DNA of 64,000 nucleotides, taken from NCBI RefSeq assembly GCF_030407495.1, contig NZ_JASDDG010000018.1, positions 1 to 64,000 of the forward strand. Direction: 5' to 3'. Both the position numbers and the translations under genes were made by a program. Source of the DNA: Arthrobacter sp. APC 3897. GTDB lineage: Bacteria > Actinomycetota > Actinomycetes > Actinomycetales > Micrococcaceae. Shown one piece after another: positions 55,265 through 63,578 of this stretch; the stretch's first letter is position 1, and each line of letters begins with the position of its first letter. Under the pieces are notes generated by a model that was not told where the DNA came from, did no database searches, and was given only the letters and a program-made list of their open reading frames with translations.

Positions 55265-56848
55265 GTGTTCAATTCACTGTCTGACCGGTTGACTACAACC
55301 TTCAAGAACCTCCGCGGCAAGGGCCGGCTGACTGAGGCCGACGTCGATGCCACAGTCCGCGAGATCCGCCGCGCGCTGCTGGATGCCGACGTTGCCGTGC
55401 CCGTGGTCCGCGCTTTCACCGCCTCCGTCAAGGAGCGCGCACTGGGCCTCGAGGTGTCGCAGGCACTGAACCCGGGCCAGCAGGTTGTGAAGATCGTCAA
55501 CGAGGAGCTCGTGGGCATCCTCGGCGGCGAGACCCGCCGGCTGCGCCTGGCCAAGAACCCGCCCACGGTCATCATGCTCGCGGGCCTGCAGGGTGCCGGT
55601 AAGACCACGCTGGCCGGCAAACTCTCCAAGCACCTGAAGTCCCAGGGCCACAGCCCGCTGCTGGTGGCCGCTGACCTCCAGCGCCCCAACGCCGTCAAGC
55701 AGCTGCAGGTCAACGGTGAGCGCGCCGGCGTGCCGGTCTACGCACCGCATCCGGGTGTCTCCTCCGAGTTCGAGTCCGCCACCGGCGATCCGGTGGCCGT
55801 TGCACGCCAGGGCATCGAAGAGGCACGCACCAAGCTCTACGACGTCGTCATTGTGGATACCGCCGGCCGCCTGGGCGTGGACGCCGAACTGATGCAGCAG
55901 GCCGCGGACATCCGCGCAGCCATCAACCCGGACGAAGTGCTGTTCGTCATTGACGCCATGATCGGCCAGGACGCCGTCAACACGGCCCAGGCCTTCAACG
56001 AGGGCGTCAACTTCACCGGCGTTGTCCTGACCAAGCTCGACGGCGATGCCCGCGGCGGTGCCGCCCTGTCCGTTGCGTCCGTGACCGGCAAGCCGATCAT
56101 GTTCGCCTCCACCGGTGAAGCCCTGACCGACTTCGAGGTCTTCCACCCGGACCGCATGGCCAGCCGCATCTTGGACCTCGGCGACGTCCTGACGCTCATT
56201 GAGCAGGCCGAGCAGAACTGGGACAAGGACGAAGCCTCCCGGATGGCGAAGAAGTTCGCCGACCAGGAAGACTTCACCCTGGATGACTTCCTGCAGCAGA
56301 TGCAGCAGCTGCGCAAGATGGGCTCCATGAAGAAGATGCTCATGATGATGCCCGGCGCCGCCGGCATGCGTGAGCAGCTGGAAAACTTCGACGAGCGCGA
56401 AATTGACCGCGTTGAAGCCATTGTCCGCTCCATGACCCCGCACGAGCGGGTGGCCCCGAAGATCATCAACGGCTCCCGCCGCGCCCGCATCGCGCGCGGT
56501 TCCGGCGTGCATGTCTCCGAGGTCAACGGCCTGCTGGAGCGCTTTGTGCAGGCCCAGAAGATGATGAAAAAGATGGCCTCGGGCGGCGGAATCCCGGGCA
56601 TGCCCGGCATGGCCGGACCCGGCGGATTCGGCGGCGCGCGCAAGAAGCAGCAGGCAGCCAAGGGCAAGAAGAAGGCCAAGTCGGGCAACCCGGCCAAGGC
56701 CGCCCAGGAGCGCGCCGAGGCCGAGGCGCGCCGCGCCGGGGCCCGCAAGGCGCTCCCGACCGGCAGTGCTTTCGGGGGCCAGGATGCCAATTTCGATCCT
56801 TCCTCGCTGAATCTCCCCAAGGGCTTCGAAAAGTTCCTGGGCAAGTAG
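55265..56848 (+). CDS. ffh: Signal recognition particle protein Ffh
   Basis: This 527-residue GTPase starts at GTG 55265. The N domain (residues 1-85) is followed by the G domain with MLAGLQGAGKTTLAGKLSKH, DLQRPNAVKQL, DTAGRLGVD and TKLDGDARGGAAL. The Met-rich M domain (about 300-450; QMQQLRKMGSMKKMLMMMPG and NGSRRARIARGSG) binds 4.5S RNA and signal sequences. The C-terminus is extended by a Gly/Met and Lys/Ala-rich tail, common in actinobacteria. It partners with FtsY, encoded at 48725-49939. A 14-bp hairpin follows the stop. Confidence 0.97.
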   Translation: MFNSLSDRLTTTFKNLRGKGRLTEADVDATVREIRRALLDADVAVPVVRAFTASVKERALGLEVSQALNPGQQVVKIVNEELVGILGGETRRLRLAKNPPTVIMLAGLQGAGKTTLAGKLSKHLKSQGHSPLLVAADLQRPNAVKQLQVNGERAGVPVYAPHPGVSSEFESATGDPVAVARQGIEEARTKLYDVVIVDTAGRLGVDAELMQQAADIRAAINPDEVLFVIDAMIGQDAVNTAQAFNEGVNFTGVVLTKLDGDARGGAALSVASVTGKPIMFASTGEALTDFEVFHPDRMASRILDLGDVLTLIEQAEQNWDKDEASRMAKKFADQEDFTLDDFLQQMQQLRKMGSMKKMLMMMPGAAGMREQLENFDEREIDRVEAIVRSMTPHERVAPKIINGSRRARIARGSGVHVSEVNGLLERFVQAQKMMKKMASGGGIPGMPGMAGPGGFGGARKKQQAAKGKKKAKSGNPAKAAQERAEAEARRAGARKALPTGSAFGGQDANFDPSSLNLPKGFEKFLGK

Positions 56849-56856
56849 GCTTTGCC

Positions 56857-56889
56857 GCGCACCGCCGGACCTCGAGTCCGGCGGTGCGC
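56857..56889 (+). terminator. Intrinsic terminator after ffh
   Basis: GCGCACCGCCGGAC (56857-56870) pairs with GTCCGGCGGTGCGC (56876-56889), 14 bp with a five-base CTCGA loop. It is followed only by CTTT, typical of high-G+C terminators with short T-tracts. Confidence 0.75.
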
Positions 56890-56997
56890 CTTTAACGAGC
56901 CGGCGTATACCGGCTGCCGGGCCGGACGGCGGCGCCCCGGGCGCCGGGTCCGGCCCGGCACATTGGGGAAGTCCGGCAGCAGGGGAAGAGGCCAAGG

Positions 56998-57582
56998 GTG
57001 GCAGCACAGGGACTGAGCGGCTTTTACGGGTCGGTGTTCAAACGGAGCACCTCTGCCTTCGCTCTGATCCGCACCGCGGACGGGCGGATTTTGATGGTGC
57101 GCTCCGGCACCGGCGGCTGGGAGCTTCCCGGCGGCGTCGTCAAAGGCGGGGAGGACCCCCGCTCCGCCGCCCGCCGCGGGGCGGGTGAGGCGCTGGGAGC
57201 CGGGTTCGACGTCGGGCGCGTACTGGTGCTGGATTATGTCCAGGGCGGGGACCGGCCGGGCGGCGGTCACGCCGATTCCATTGCGTTTGTGTTCGACGGC
57301 GGCACGCTGGTCACGTCGGTGACAGGGTTCAGCGGCGCCGGAGGTGAGCGCGAAGCCCGCTTCGTTGCCCTCGGCGAGGGCACGGAGGTCCTTGGCTCCG
57401 GCACGGCCGGCCTGCTGGCCGGCGCAGTGGAAGCCCTGGAGCTGGGAACCGTGACCGAACTGGTTGACGGCAAGGCGGCCCGGGGCGAACCCATTGTCCC
57501 GCCGGTTTCCCGCAGGATGATGCCTCCGGTGAACGGTTTCGAAGGAATTCTAGGACGTCAGGAGTCCCGTTTTGCCCGCTGA
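56998..57582 (+). CDS. Nudix-fold protein with a degenerate Nudix box
   Basis: This 194-residue protein starts at GTG 56998. The Nudix fold opens with SAFALIRTADGRILMVRSG, then WELPGGVVKGGE. The box should read GX5EX7REUXEEXGU. Here Gly46 and Glu52 fit, but the REUXEE core is Arg60-Gly61-Ala62-Gly63-Glu64-Ala65, so two of the three core Glu residues are replaced by Gly61 and Ala65. Mg-dependent hydrolysis is therefore doubtful, and it may be a binding or regulatory protein. The C-terminal 70 residues (PVNGFEGILGRQES) are not recognised. It overlaps the next gene by eleven bases. Confidence 0.75.
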   Translation: MAAQGLSGFYGSVFKRSTSAFALIRTADGRILMVRSGTGGWELPGGVVKGGEDPRSAARRGAGEALGAGFDVGRVLVLDYVQGGDRPGGGHADSIAFVFDGGTLVTSVTGFSGAGGEREARFVALGEGTEVLGSGTAGLLAGAVEALELGTVTELVDGKAARGEPIVPPVSRRMMPPVNGFEGILGRQESRFAR

Positions 57583-58312
57583 ACGAGTGGTATTTGTGCA
57601 CGGCGCCGGAAGTTTCGGAGCCGCTGCCTGGCCGCGGCAGCACGGACTGGCCCTGGACTATGACTGCCTCTTCCTTAAGCGTCACGGCTTCGACGACGTC
57701 GAGCCTCCCCTGGCCCCGGATGCGGAAGCCGATATTGCCGTCATCCGCGACGCCTTGGGGGAAGGCGGGCATCTGGCGGCGCACTCGGCAGGCGCCGTTC
57801 CGGCCATGCTGGCGGCTCTGCGGGATCCGGGCCGCGTGCATTCCCTGATTTTGTGCGAGCCGGCAGTTTTCTCCCTGACCCGCGACCTGCCGGCCACCCG
57901 GGCCTACCGCGAGCTGCTGCAGCCGTTGTTTGACGCAGCGCCGGAGATGACTGACGAGGAGTATGAACGCGAATTTGTCCGCCGCGTCTTCACCACCGGT
58001 GCGGCCGCCTCGGACCACCGCGCCGCCAGGCCTGGCCATACCGCTCCGGCCGATGAAGCTGCCAGGCGGTCGGCCGCACGCCTGCGGATGCAGACTCCTC
58101 CATGGGACGCTCCGCTGGACATCGTTCCGGGCGTCCCCACCCTGGTGCTCACCGGAGGATGGGAACCGCTGTATGAGGAGGTGGCGGATTTCCTGGTGTC
58201 CACCGGTGCCGAGCACCTCCAGGTGGGTGGAAATCACCGCCCGCAGGACACCGGCGCCGGACGCAAAGCGATCCGGGAGTTCCTCGCCCGTGCCCGCCGG
58301 ACGGAGCAGTAA
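57572..58312 (+). CDS. Alpha/beta hydrolase
   Basis: This 246-residue protein starts at TTG 57572, overlapping the Nudix gene. The oxyanion region VVFVHGAGSFGAAAWPRQHG, the nucleophile elbow LAAHSAGAVPAML (Ser in SXGX context, AHSAG), a late acid region in VLTGGWEPLYEE and a His in VGGNHRPQD complete a plausible Ser-His-Asp/Glu triad. It has no signal peptide and is probably cytosolic. The substrate is unknown. It is translationally linked to the downstream acetyltransferase, whose start directly follows the stop. Confidence 0.82.
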   Translation: MPAERVVFVHGAGSFGAAAWPRQHGLALDYDCLFLKRHGFDDVEPPLAPDAEADIAVIRDALGEGGHLAAHSAGAVPAMLAALRDPGRVHSLILCEPAVFSLTRDLPATRAYRELLQPLFDAAPEMTDEEYEREFVRRVFTTGAAASDHRAARPGHTAPADEAARRSAARLRMQTPPWDAPLDIVPGVPTLVLTGGWEPLYEEVADFLVSTGAEHLQVGGNHRPQDTGAGRKAIREFLARARRTEQ

Positions 58313-58852
58313 GTGAGACCCCGTGCGGTGCCTGTAATCCGGGCAGCCGGCACGGAAGATGTTGCCCTGCTGCCCGCAGTGGAGGCCGCATCGGACACCC
58401 TGCTGAACGGGCTGGCGGAGCCCGGCAGCCCTGGCGTGAGCATGGTGAGCATGGGCCCGGGCATGCTGCCGGCGCCGGCTGCAGTCCCGGAGCTGGCCGC
58501 CGCGCTGCACATCCTGGTTGCGGGAGTGCCCCCGGTGGGATTCGCCCGCATCGAGGAAGTGGATGGCCAGGCCCATCTGGAGCAGCTCTCCGTTCATCCC
58601 TCGGCAGCCGGTGCCGGGCTGGGCCGGCGGCTGGTGGAATCCGCACTGCAGTGGGCCCGGGAACAGGGTTACCGTTCCATGACGCTGTGCACTTTTGCCG
58701 GCGTTCCGTTCAATGCGCCGTTTTACCGCAGCTGCGGGTTCGTGCCGGTGGATGTCCCGCAGGGGGAACTGCGGGCCCTTCGGGACCACGAGCGGCAGCT
58801 CGGACTGGACGGTCTCGGGCCGCGGGTGGCCATGCGCAGGGTGCTGCAGTGA
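58313..58852 (+). CDS. GNAT family N-acetyltransferase
   Basis: This 179-residue protein starts at GTG 58313, immediately after the hydrolase stop. The acetyl-CoA binding motif A is LEQLSVHPSAAGAGLGRRLV, with the Q/R-X-X-G-X-G/A pattern in AGAGLGRR, followed by the motif B region FYRSCGFVPVD. An N-terminal segment contains an unusual Met/Gly/Pro-rich stretch (SMVSMGPGMLPAPAA). The acceptor amine is unknown. The three genes Nudix, hydrolase and GNAT form one operon with no intergenic gap. Confidence 0.85.
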   Translation: MRPRAVPVIRAAGTEDVALLPAVEAASDTLLNGLAEPGSPGVSMVSMGPGMLPAPAAVPELAAALHILVAGVPPVGFARIEEVDGQAHLEQLSVHPSAAGAGLGRRLVESALQWAREQGYRSMTLCTFAGVPFNAPFYRSCGFVPVDVPQGELRALRDHERQLGLDGLGPRVAMRRVLQ

Positions 58853-58873
58853 CGGCGCCGGTTTCGTGACTTC

Positions 58874-58924
58874 TTGGAATTAGATGAAGCTTCAAGTAAG
58901 CTCATTACATGAACCTTCAAGTAA
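58874..58924 (+). promoter_or_regulatory. Promoter with paired operator repeats; probable leaderless mRNA for the VOC gene
   Basis: TTGGAA (58874-58879) and TAAGCT (58897-58902) are 17 bases apart, which places the transcript start at about 58909, the A of the ATG. Two 16-base repeats, ATGAAGCTTCAAGTAA (58884-58899) and ATGAACCTTCAAGTAA (58909-58924), differ at one base. One covers the -10 region and the other the start codon. TGAAGCTTCA is itself a palindrome. Confidence 0.5.
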
Positions 58925-59796
58925 ATGCTCCTGATCTTCTGCCCGCCGATCTGTCCATGGGCACCGTCATGCTGAAGGTCGGTGACATGGCCAAGGTGTC
59001 CGCCTACTACCGCGGCGCACTGGGCCTGGAAATCGTGGCCGAGGCCGACGGCGGCCAGTACCTGGGCCGCGCGGGAGTCCCCGTAGTGCACCTGGCTCCG
59101 GCGCCGGGGCTGCAGGTGGCGTCGCGGGGTGAAGCGGGACTCTTCCATACTGCGGTCCTGTTCGAGACCCAGGCCGACCTGGCAGCCACTGTGGCCTCAG
59201 CTGCGCAATACGATCCGGCCGCCTTTGTGGGTTCCGCGGACCATTTGGTCAGCGAGGCGTTCTACTTCACGGATCCCGAAGGCAACGGGATCGAGCTGTA
59301 CTATGACAAGCCCCGGGACACCTGGAACTGGGACACTACTGCGTCCGGCCGCGAGGTGCGCATGGCATCGCTCACCCTTTCCCCGCAGGCCTACTTCCGT
59401 GAACATCTGACCGAAGCCGCGCTGGCCAACCTCAAGACTGCCGATGCGGCCGTGGGGCACGTGCACCTTCAGGTGGGCGACACCGCCGTCGCTGAATCCT
59501 TCTACGTGGACACCCTTGGATTTGAGCGGACCGCCGGATTCCACGGGCAGGCCCTGTTTGTCTCCGCCGGCGGCTACCACCACCACATGGCCATGAACGT
59601 CTGGAACAGCCGCGGGGCAGGACCCCGCCGGGACACCCTCGGCCTCGGTGAGGTGCTCATTGCTGTTCCGTCCGCCGACGACGTCGCCGGGCTGGCGGAC
59701 CGGCTGAAGGTTGCCGGGATTTCCAGCCACCACACGGGTGCCGAGCTGCGCTTTGAGGATCCCTGGCGCAACCGGCTGCGCATCGCCGTCGGCTAG
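58909..59796 (+). CDS. Two-domain VOC family protein (catechol 2,3-dioxygenase/CatE-like)
   Basis: This 295-residue protein has two vicinal-oxygen-chelate modules. The first covers about 16-140 (GTVMLKVGDMAKVSAYYRGA through YFTDPEGNGIELYYDKP) and the second about 180-294 (VGHVHLQVGDTAVAESFYVD, HHHMAMNVW, FEDPWRNRLRIAV). The metal ligands His, His and Glu of extradiol dioxygenases are plausible but not all certain. Relatives such as Bacillus CatE open catechols and respond to quinone-sensing MarR-type regulators. The ATG at 58909 lies inside the operator repeat and no ribosome-binding site is visible, consistent with leaderless translation. Confidence 0.82.
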   Translation: MNLQVNAPDLLPADLSMGTVMLKVGDMAKVSAYYRGALGLEIVAEADGGQYLGRAGVPVVHLAPAPGLQVASRGEAGLFHTAVLFETQADLAATVASAAQYDPAAFVGSADHLVSEAFYFTDPEGNGIELYYDKPRDTWNWDTTASGREVRMASLTLSPQAYFREHLTEAALANLKTADAAVGHVHLQVGDTAVAESFYVDTLGFERTAGFHGQALFVSAGGYHHHMAMNVWNSRGAGPRRDTLGLGEVLIAVPSADDVAGLADRLKVAGISSHHTGAELRFEDPWRNRLRIAVG

Positions 59797-60036
59797 CCGG
59801 TTCAGTGTCCGGAGGATTCATCGCCAGCCTTCCCCGGCGCTTGATCCGCTGCGGGGCGGGTCCGGCACCCGAGTCGCCAAAGATGGAGTCATCTGGCACA
59901 ATGGTCAGGTACTCGATCTGCGCGGCCCCTCTCTCCGTGCATGCATCTTGTCCTTTTTGAACCCCAACGTTATGGCCCGCCCCACGGGAGCAGAAGTACG
60001 GGTTCGCCCCATTTCAGATCAGGAGTGACCACAAAA

Positions 60037-60435
60037 GTGGCCGTAAAGATTCGCCTTAAGCGCCTCGGCAAGAAGTTCTCAGCACACTACCGCGTTGTTG
60101 TCATGGATTCCCGTGCCAAGCGCGATGGCCGTGCCATCGAGGAAATCGGACTGTACCGTCCGACCGAGAACCCGTCGTACATCGACATCAAGTCAGACCG
60201 TGCGCAGTACTGGCTCAGCGTCGGCGCCCAGCCCACCGAGCAGGTTGCAGTTCTGCTGAAGATCACCGGTGACTGGCAGAAGTTCAAGAACATCGAAGGC
60301 CAGGAGGGTACCCTCCAGGTCAAGGCTCCCAAGGAAGCTTTCGTGGCTCCCGAAAAGAAGTCCGTGATCGTTCCCGAGGCCATCACCCCGAAGGCCAAGA
60401 AGGACGAGGCTCCCGCAGAGGCTGAGGCCGAGTAA
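60037..60435 (+). CDS. rpsP: 30S ribosomal protein S16
   Basis: This 132-residue protein starts at GTG 60037 ([20 protein letters not shown]), preceded by AGGAG at 60021-60025. The frame is open further upstream but without similarity. S16 signature segments [20 protein letters not shown] and [13 protein letters not shown] are present. The C-terminus carries the long Ala/Lys/Glu extension common in actinobacteria. It heads the rpsP-KH-rimM-trmD-rplS cluster. The 240 bases upstream hold only non-coding sequence with a possible TGGCACAAT -10 region near 59895. Confidence 0.97.
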   Translation: MAVKIRLKRLGKKFSAHYRVVVMDSRAKRDGRAIEEIGLYRPTENPSYIDIKSDRAQYWLSVGAQPTEQVAVLLKITGDWQKFKNIEGQEGTLQVKAPKEAFVAPEKKSVIVPEAITPKAKKDEAPAEAEAE

Positions 60436-60436
60436 C

Positions 60437-60679
60437 TTGCTGGCCGAAGCGCTGGAGCATCTCGTCCGCGGAATCGTTGACAGTCCTGAGGACGTCAAAG
60501 TTACCGCCAAGAGCAACCGCCGCGGGGAAACCCTCGAGGTGCGAGTTCATCAGGATGATCTGGGCCGCGTCATCGGACGCCAGGGACGGACGGCACGTGC
60601 ATTGCGCACAGTGATCGCCGCCCTCGCGAACGGAGAGCCGGTCCGCGTCGATGTAGTGGATACCGACCGCCGCCGCTGA
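60437..60679 (+). CDS. khpA: KH-domain RNA-binding protein (KhpA/YlqC)
   Basis: This 80-residue protein starts at TTG 60437, one base after the rpsP stop. It consists of one KH domain: LAEALEHLVRGIVDSPEDV, then the GXXG-type loop in LGRVIGRQGRTARALRTVIA. KhpA proteins bind RNA, often with KhpB, and affect cell length and small-RNA stability in Firmicutes. Position between rpsP and rimM is conserved. A strong hairpin lies between it and rimM. Confidence 0.94.
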   Translation: MLAEALEHLVRGIVDSPEDVKVTAKSNRRGETLEVRVHQDDLGRVIGRQGRTARALRTVIAALANGEPVRVDVVDTDRRR

Positions 60680-60755
60680 CAATCCGCGGCACGGCCGGAC
60701 TGCATCGTCGGTTCACAGCACTTTCATAGCAGTACCAGTTGAACGCAGTTCACGG

Positions 60756-60796
60756 CATCCGGCCCCTGCACCAGATAATGGTGGAGGGGCCGGATG
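60756..60796 (+). terminator. Strong hairpin with T-run between khpA and rimM
   Basis: CATCCGGCCCCTGCACCA (60756-60773) pairs with TGGTGGAGGGGCCGGATG (60779-60796) at 17 of 18 positions, with loop GATAA, and is followed by TGTTTTCC. It looks like an intrinsic terminator or attenuator inside the ribosomal/RNA-modification cluster. Confidence 0.8.
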
Positions 60797-60865
60797 TGTT
60801 TTCCGGGTCCTCACCGGCCCAACCCGGTTGCAGCACCCCGCCGCACCAATACAAGGAGATTCCCC

Positions 60866-61462
60866 ATGCAGTTACAGGTGGCCCGCATCGGCAAGCCGCA
60901 CGGCATCCGCGGCGAAGTAACCGTCCAGGTCCTGACTGACGCCCCCGAAGACCGCTTTGTGCCCGGGACCGAGCTCACCGTCGAGCCCGCGTCCAAGGGT
61001 CCGCTCACTGTCCTCAGCGCCCGCTGGAACAAGGACATCCTGCTGCTCGGTTTCGAGGAAGTTGTGGACCGCAACGGCGCCGAGGAACTGCGCGGGGCCA
61101 TGCTCTCCGTAGACACCGACGAGCTGGATGACGAGGACGACGACGAGGGCTGGTACGAGCACGAGCTGGTGGGCCTGAAGGCCCGCATTGGCGGCGACGT
61201 CGTGGGTACCGTCAGCGGCCTGCGCACCCTCACCGTCCAGGATCTGCTGGTGATTGACGACAATGAGGGCCGCGAGGTCTTCGTCCCCTTCGTCGAAGCC
61301 ATTGTGCCCGAGGTCAACGTGGAAGACGGCTACGTGCTGCTGACCCCGCCGGAGGGCTTGTTTGAACTGAACCTCCCCGAGGATAAGCAGGACAAGCAGT
61401 CCAAGCCGGCGAAGGAAAATGCCGGCAGGGACGCGGATGCTCAGAACGAGGCCGGCCGCTAA
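60866..61462 (+). CDS. rimM: Ribosome maturation factor RimM
   Basis: This 198-residue protein starts at ATG 60866 after AAGGAG (60853-60858). The N-terminal RimM barrel (QLQVARIGKPHGIRGEVTVQ) is followed by a very acidic linker (DELDDEDDDEGWYEHELVGL) and the PRC-barrel half (DDNEGREVFVPFVEAIVPEV). It binds S19 and assists 30S head assembly. The Lys/Glu/Asn-rich tail is variable in this family. trmD follows with no gap (GTG directly after TAA). Confidence 0.96.
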   Translation: MQLQVARIGKPHGIRGEVTVQVLTDAPEDRFVPGTELTVEPASKGPLTVLSARWNKDILLLGFEEVVDRNGAEELRGAMLSVDTDELDDEDDDEGWYEHELVGLKARIGGDVVGTVSGLRTLTVQDLLVIDDNEGREVFVPFVEAIVPEVNVEDGYVLLTPPEGLFELNLPEDKQDKQSKPAKENAGRDADAQNEAGR

Positions 61463-62260
61463 GTGCGTATTGATGTAGTCAGCATTTTCCCGGAGTATCT
61501 GGCAGCACTGGACCTGTCGCTGATCGGCAAGGCCCGGCAGGACGGACTGCTGGACCTCAACGTGCACGACCTGCGGGACTTCACCACGGACCGCCACCGC
61601 ACCGTGGATGACACCCCCTACGGCGGCGGCGCCGGCATGGTCATGAAGGCTGAGCCGTGGGCACAGGCTCTGGCTTCCGTCGCGGAGGCGGGAAACAGCG
61701 GCGGCGACGGCGGCACCCGCCCCGTGCTGATCGTCCCCTCGCCCGCCGGAGCCGTGTTCACCCAGACCATGGCCTATGAGCTGGCGGAAGAAAAACACCT
61801 GGTGTTTGCGTGCGGACGCTACGAGGGGATCGACGAGCGCGTCCTGGAGTGGTCCGGTGAGCGTTTCGACGTGCGCCCGGTCAGCCTGGGGGACTATGTG
61901 CTCAACGGGGGAGAAGTTGCCGTGCTGGCCATGGTGGAGGCCATTGGCCGCCTGGTGCCCGGCGTCGTCGGCAATCCCGAATCCCTGGTGGAGGAGTCGC
62001 ACTCCGACGGACTGCTGGAATATCCGGTCTACACCAAGCCGTCATCGTGGCGGGACCGGAACGTGCCGGACATCCTGCTCAGCGGCAACCACGGCAAGAT
62101 TGCCCAGTGGCGCCGCGAGCAGCAGCTGCAGCGCACCGCCGTCCGCCGTCCGGACCTGCTGGAAAAGTTTGACGTCTCCCAGCTGACCAAGGCTGACAAA
62201 GCGGCCCTGGCCGCCATGGGATACGACGTGATGAAGGACCGCATCCAGCTTCGCGGCTGA
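61463..62260 (+). CDS. trmD: tRNA (guanine-37-N1)-methyltransferase TrmD
   Basis: This 265-residue SPOUT methyltransferase puts the m1G37 mark on tRNAs reading CNN and GNN-type codons and prevents frameshifting. Trefoil-knot motifs are [33 protein letters not shown] and [20 protein letters not shown]. The start is GTG 61463, immediately after rimM. The C-terminal helical domain ([20 protein letters not shown]) is complete. Confidence 0.97.
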   Translation: MRIDVVSIFPEYLAALDLSLIGKARQDGLLDLNVHDLRDFTTDRHRTVDDTPYGGGAGMVMKAEPWAQALASVAEAGNSGGDGGTRPVLIVPSPAGAVFTQTMAYELAEEKHLVFACGRYEGIDERVLEWSGERFDVRPVSLGDYVLNGGEVAVLAMVEAIGRLVPGVVGNPESLVEESHSDGLLEYPVYTKPSSWRDRNVPDILLSGNHGKIAQWRREQQLQRTAVRRPDLLEKFDVSQLTKADKAALAAMGYDVMKDRIQLRG

Positions 62261-62290
62261 TTGGTGGCGTTTGTGCGGGTGTGGCAGAAT
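62261..62290 (+). promoter_or_regulatory. Candidate promoter in the trmD-rplS gap
   Basis: TTGGTG (62261-62266) and CAGAAT (62285-62290), 18 bases apart, begin right after the trmD stop and lie about 190 bases before rplS. The rest of the 219-base gap contains no gene and could be a structured rplS leader. Confidence 0.35.
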
Positions 62291-62479
62291 AGATAACTGT
62301 GTCATCTGGGTCCGCACCTGCCACAGGGGGAGCGCGGCCAACAGAATGCACACCGGCGGCCAATCCTCGGCTTCGCCGGTCTTATAGCTTCGGCAGCATC
62401 TGTGCAGTCCAACGGGCCGCATCCTTGCCTGCCGTTACCAAAGTGGATGACCTGTGGCGTTCACCAGGAGTGATAAACA

Positions 62480-62839
62480 ATGCACATCCTAGATTCTGTT
62501 GATGCAGCCTCGCTGCGTTCAGACATCCCCGAGTTCCGCGCCGGTGACACGGTCAAGGTTCACGTAAACATCATCGAAGGCAAGAACACCCGTGTTCAGG
62601 TCTTCCAGGGCTTCGTCATGAAGCGCCAGGGCGACGGCCTGCGCGAGACCTTCACGGTCCGCAAGGTCAGCTTCGGCGTCGGCGTGGAGCGTACCTTCCC
62701 GGTGCACTCCCCGGTTCTCGACAAGATCGAGCTCGTCTCCAAGGGCGATGTCCGCCGCGCCAAGCTGTACTACATGCGCGACCTGCGCGGCAAGGCAGCC
62801 AAGATCAAGGAAAAGCGCGACGCACGTCCCGCCAAGTAA
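62480..62839 (+). CDS. rplS: 50S ribosomal protein L19
   Basis: This 119-residue protein starts at ATG 62480 after AGGAG (62466-62470). Signature segments are [40 protein letters not shown] and [20 protein letters not shown]. It sits at the 30S-50S interface. The leader of about 200 bases and its own probable promoter suggest that L19 is expressed apart from trmD. lepB follows after five bases. Confidence 0.97.
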   Translation: MHILDSVDAASLRSDIPEFRAGDTVKVHVNIIEGKNTRVQVFQGFVMKRQGDGLRETFTVRKVSFGVGVERTFPVHSPVLDKIELVSKGDVRRAKLYYMRDLRGKAAKIKEKRDARPAK

Positions 62840-62844
62840 TTTTC

Positions 62845-63567
62845 TTGATCCACGCAGCATCCGCTTCCGGGGAATCTTCGGACTCCTCCCGGAAGCACAC
62901 GAAACGCCGGTCCACGATTGTGGGCTGGCGTTTTGTGCTCTGCGCTCTCGCCGCCGCCGTGGTGCTGGTGGCACTGGTCCGCGCGTTTGTCGTGGACGTC
63001 TACTACATTCCGTCCGAGTCGATGCAGCCGCTGCTGGAACCGGGGGACCGCGTGGCGGTCTCGCGGACCGAGTACCGCTCCGGTGAAATCCAGCGGGGGG
63101 ACGTGGTGGTCTTTGACGGCCGCGGGTCCCTGGCTCCGCTGAACAGCGGGGACGCCGCCCCGGTTGCGGCGCTGAAGTCCCTGGCCCGCTGGGCGGGACT
63201 AATGGGCAGCGACACAGTCTATGTGAAACGGGTCGTCGGGCTCCCCGGGGACCGGGTTACCTGCTGCACCGCGGATGACCCGCGCCTGACCGTCAATGGA
63301 ACTCCGCTGGACGAGCCGTACGTTTATCCTTCCGACGCTCCCAGCGACAAGAACTTCGACGTCATCGTCCCCGAGGGAAGGCTGTGGCTTCTGGGCGACC
63401 ACCGGTCCGAGTCAGCGGATTCACGTTCGCTCCTGGGCGCCCCGGGCGGCGGCCTCATCTCCGAGGACCGCGTCATTGGCCGTGCCACGGCCATCCTGTG
63501 GCCGCTGGAGCGCAGTTCGGATATTGAGCGGCTAGAGTTAGGAGCCGAGTGGAACACGGCGAAATAA
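62845..63567 (+). CDS. lepB: Signal peptidase I (first of two)
   Basis: This 240-residue protein probably starts at TTG 62845, with no clear ribosome-binding site. One membrane helix (FVLCALAAAVVLVALVRAFV) is followed by the catalytic Ser in YIPSESMQPLLEPGD and the general-base Lys in VYVKRVVGLPGDRV. WLLGDHRSESADSRS is box E. It cleaves signal peptides on the outer membrane face. It lacks a second N-terminal helix, as usual in Gram-positive bacteria. A second, longer-tailed paralogue follows eleven bases later. Confidence 0.94.
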   Translation: MIHAASASGESSDSSRKHTKRRSTIVGWRFVLCALAAAVVLVALVRAFVVDVYYIPSESMQPLLEPGDRVAVSRTEYRSGEIQRGDVVVFDGRGSLAPLNSGDAAPVAALKSLARWAGLMGSDTVYVKRVVGLPGDRVTCCTADDPRLTVNGTPLDEPYVYPSDAPSDKNFDVIVPEGRLWLLGDHRSESADSRSLLGAPGGGLISEDRVIGRATAILWPLERSSDIERLELGAEWNTAK

Positions 63568-63578
63568 GAGGACAGCAT

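Noticed and set aside
55274-57007. 577-codon minus-strand frame opposite ffh
   Set aside because: Ffh is unmistakable on the plus strand. The antisense product has no motif.
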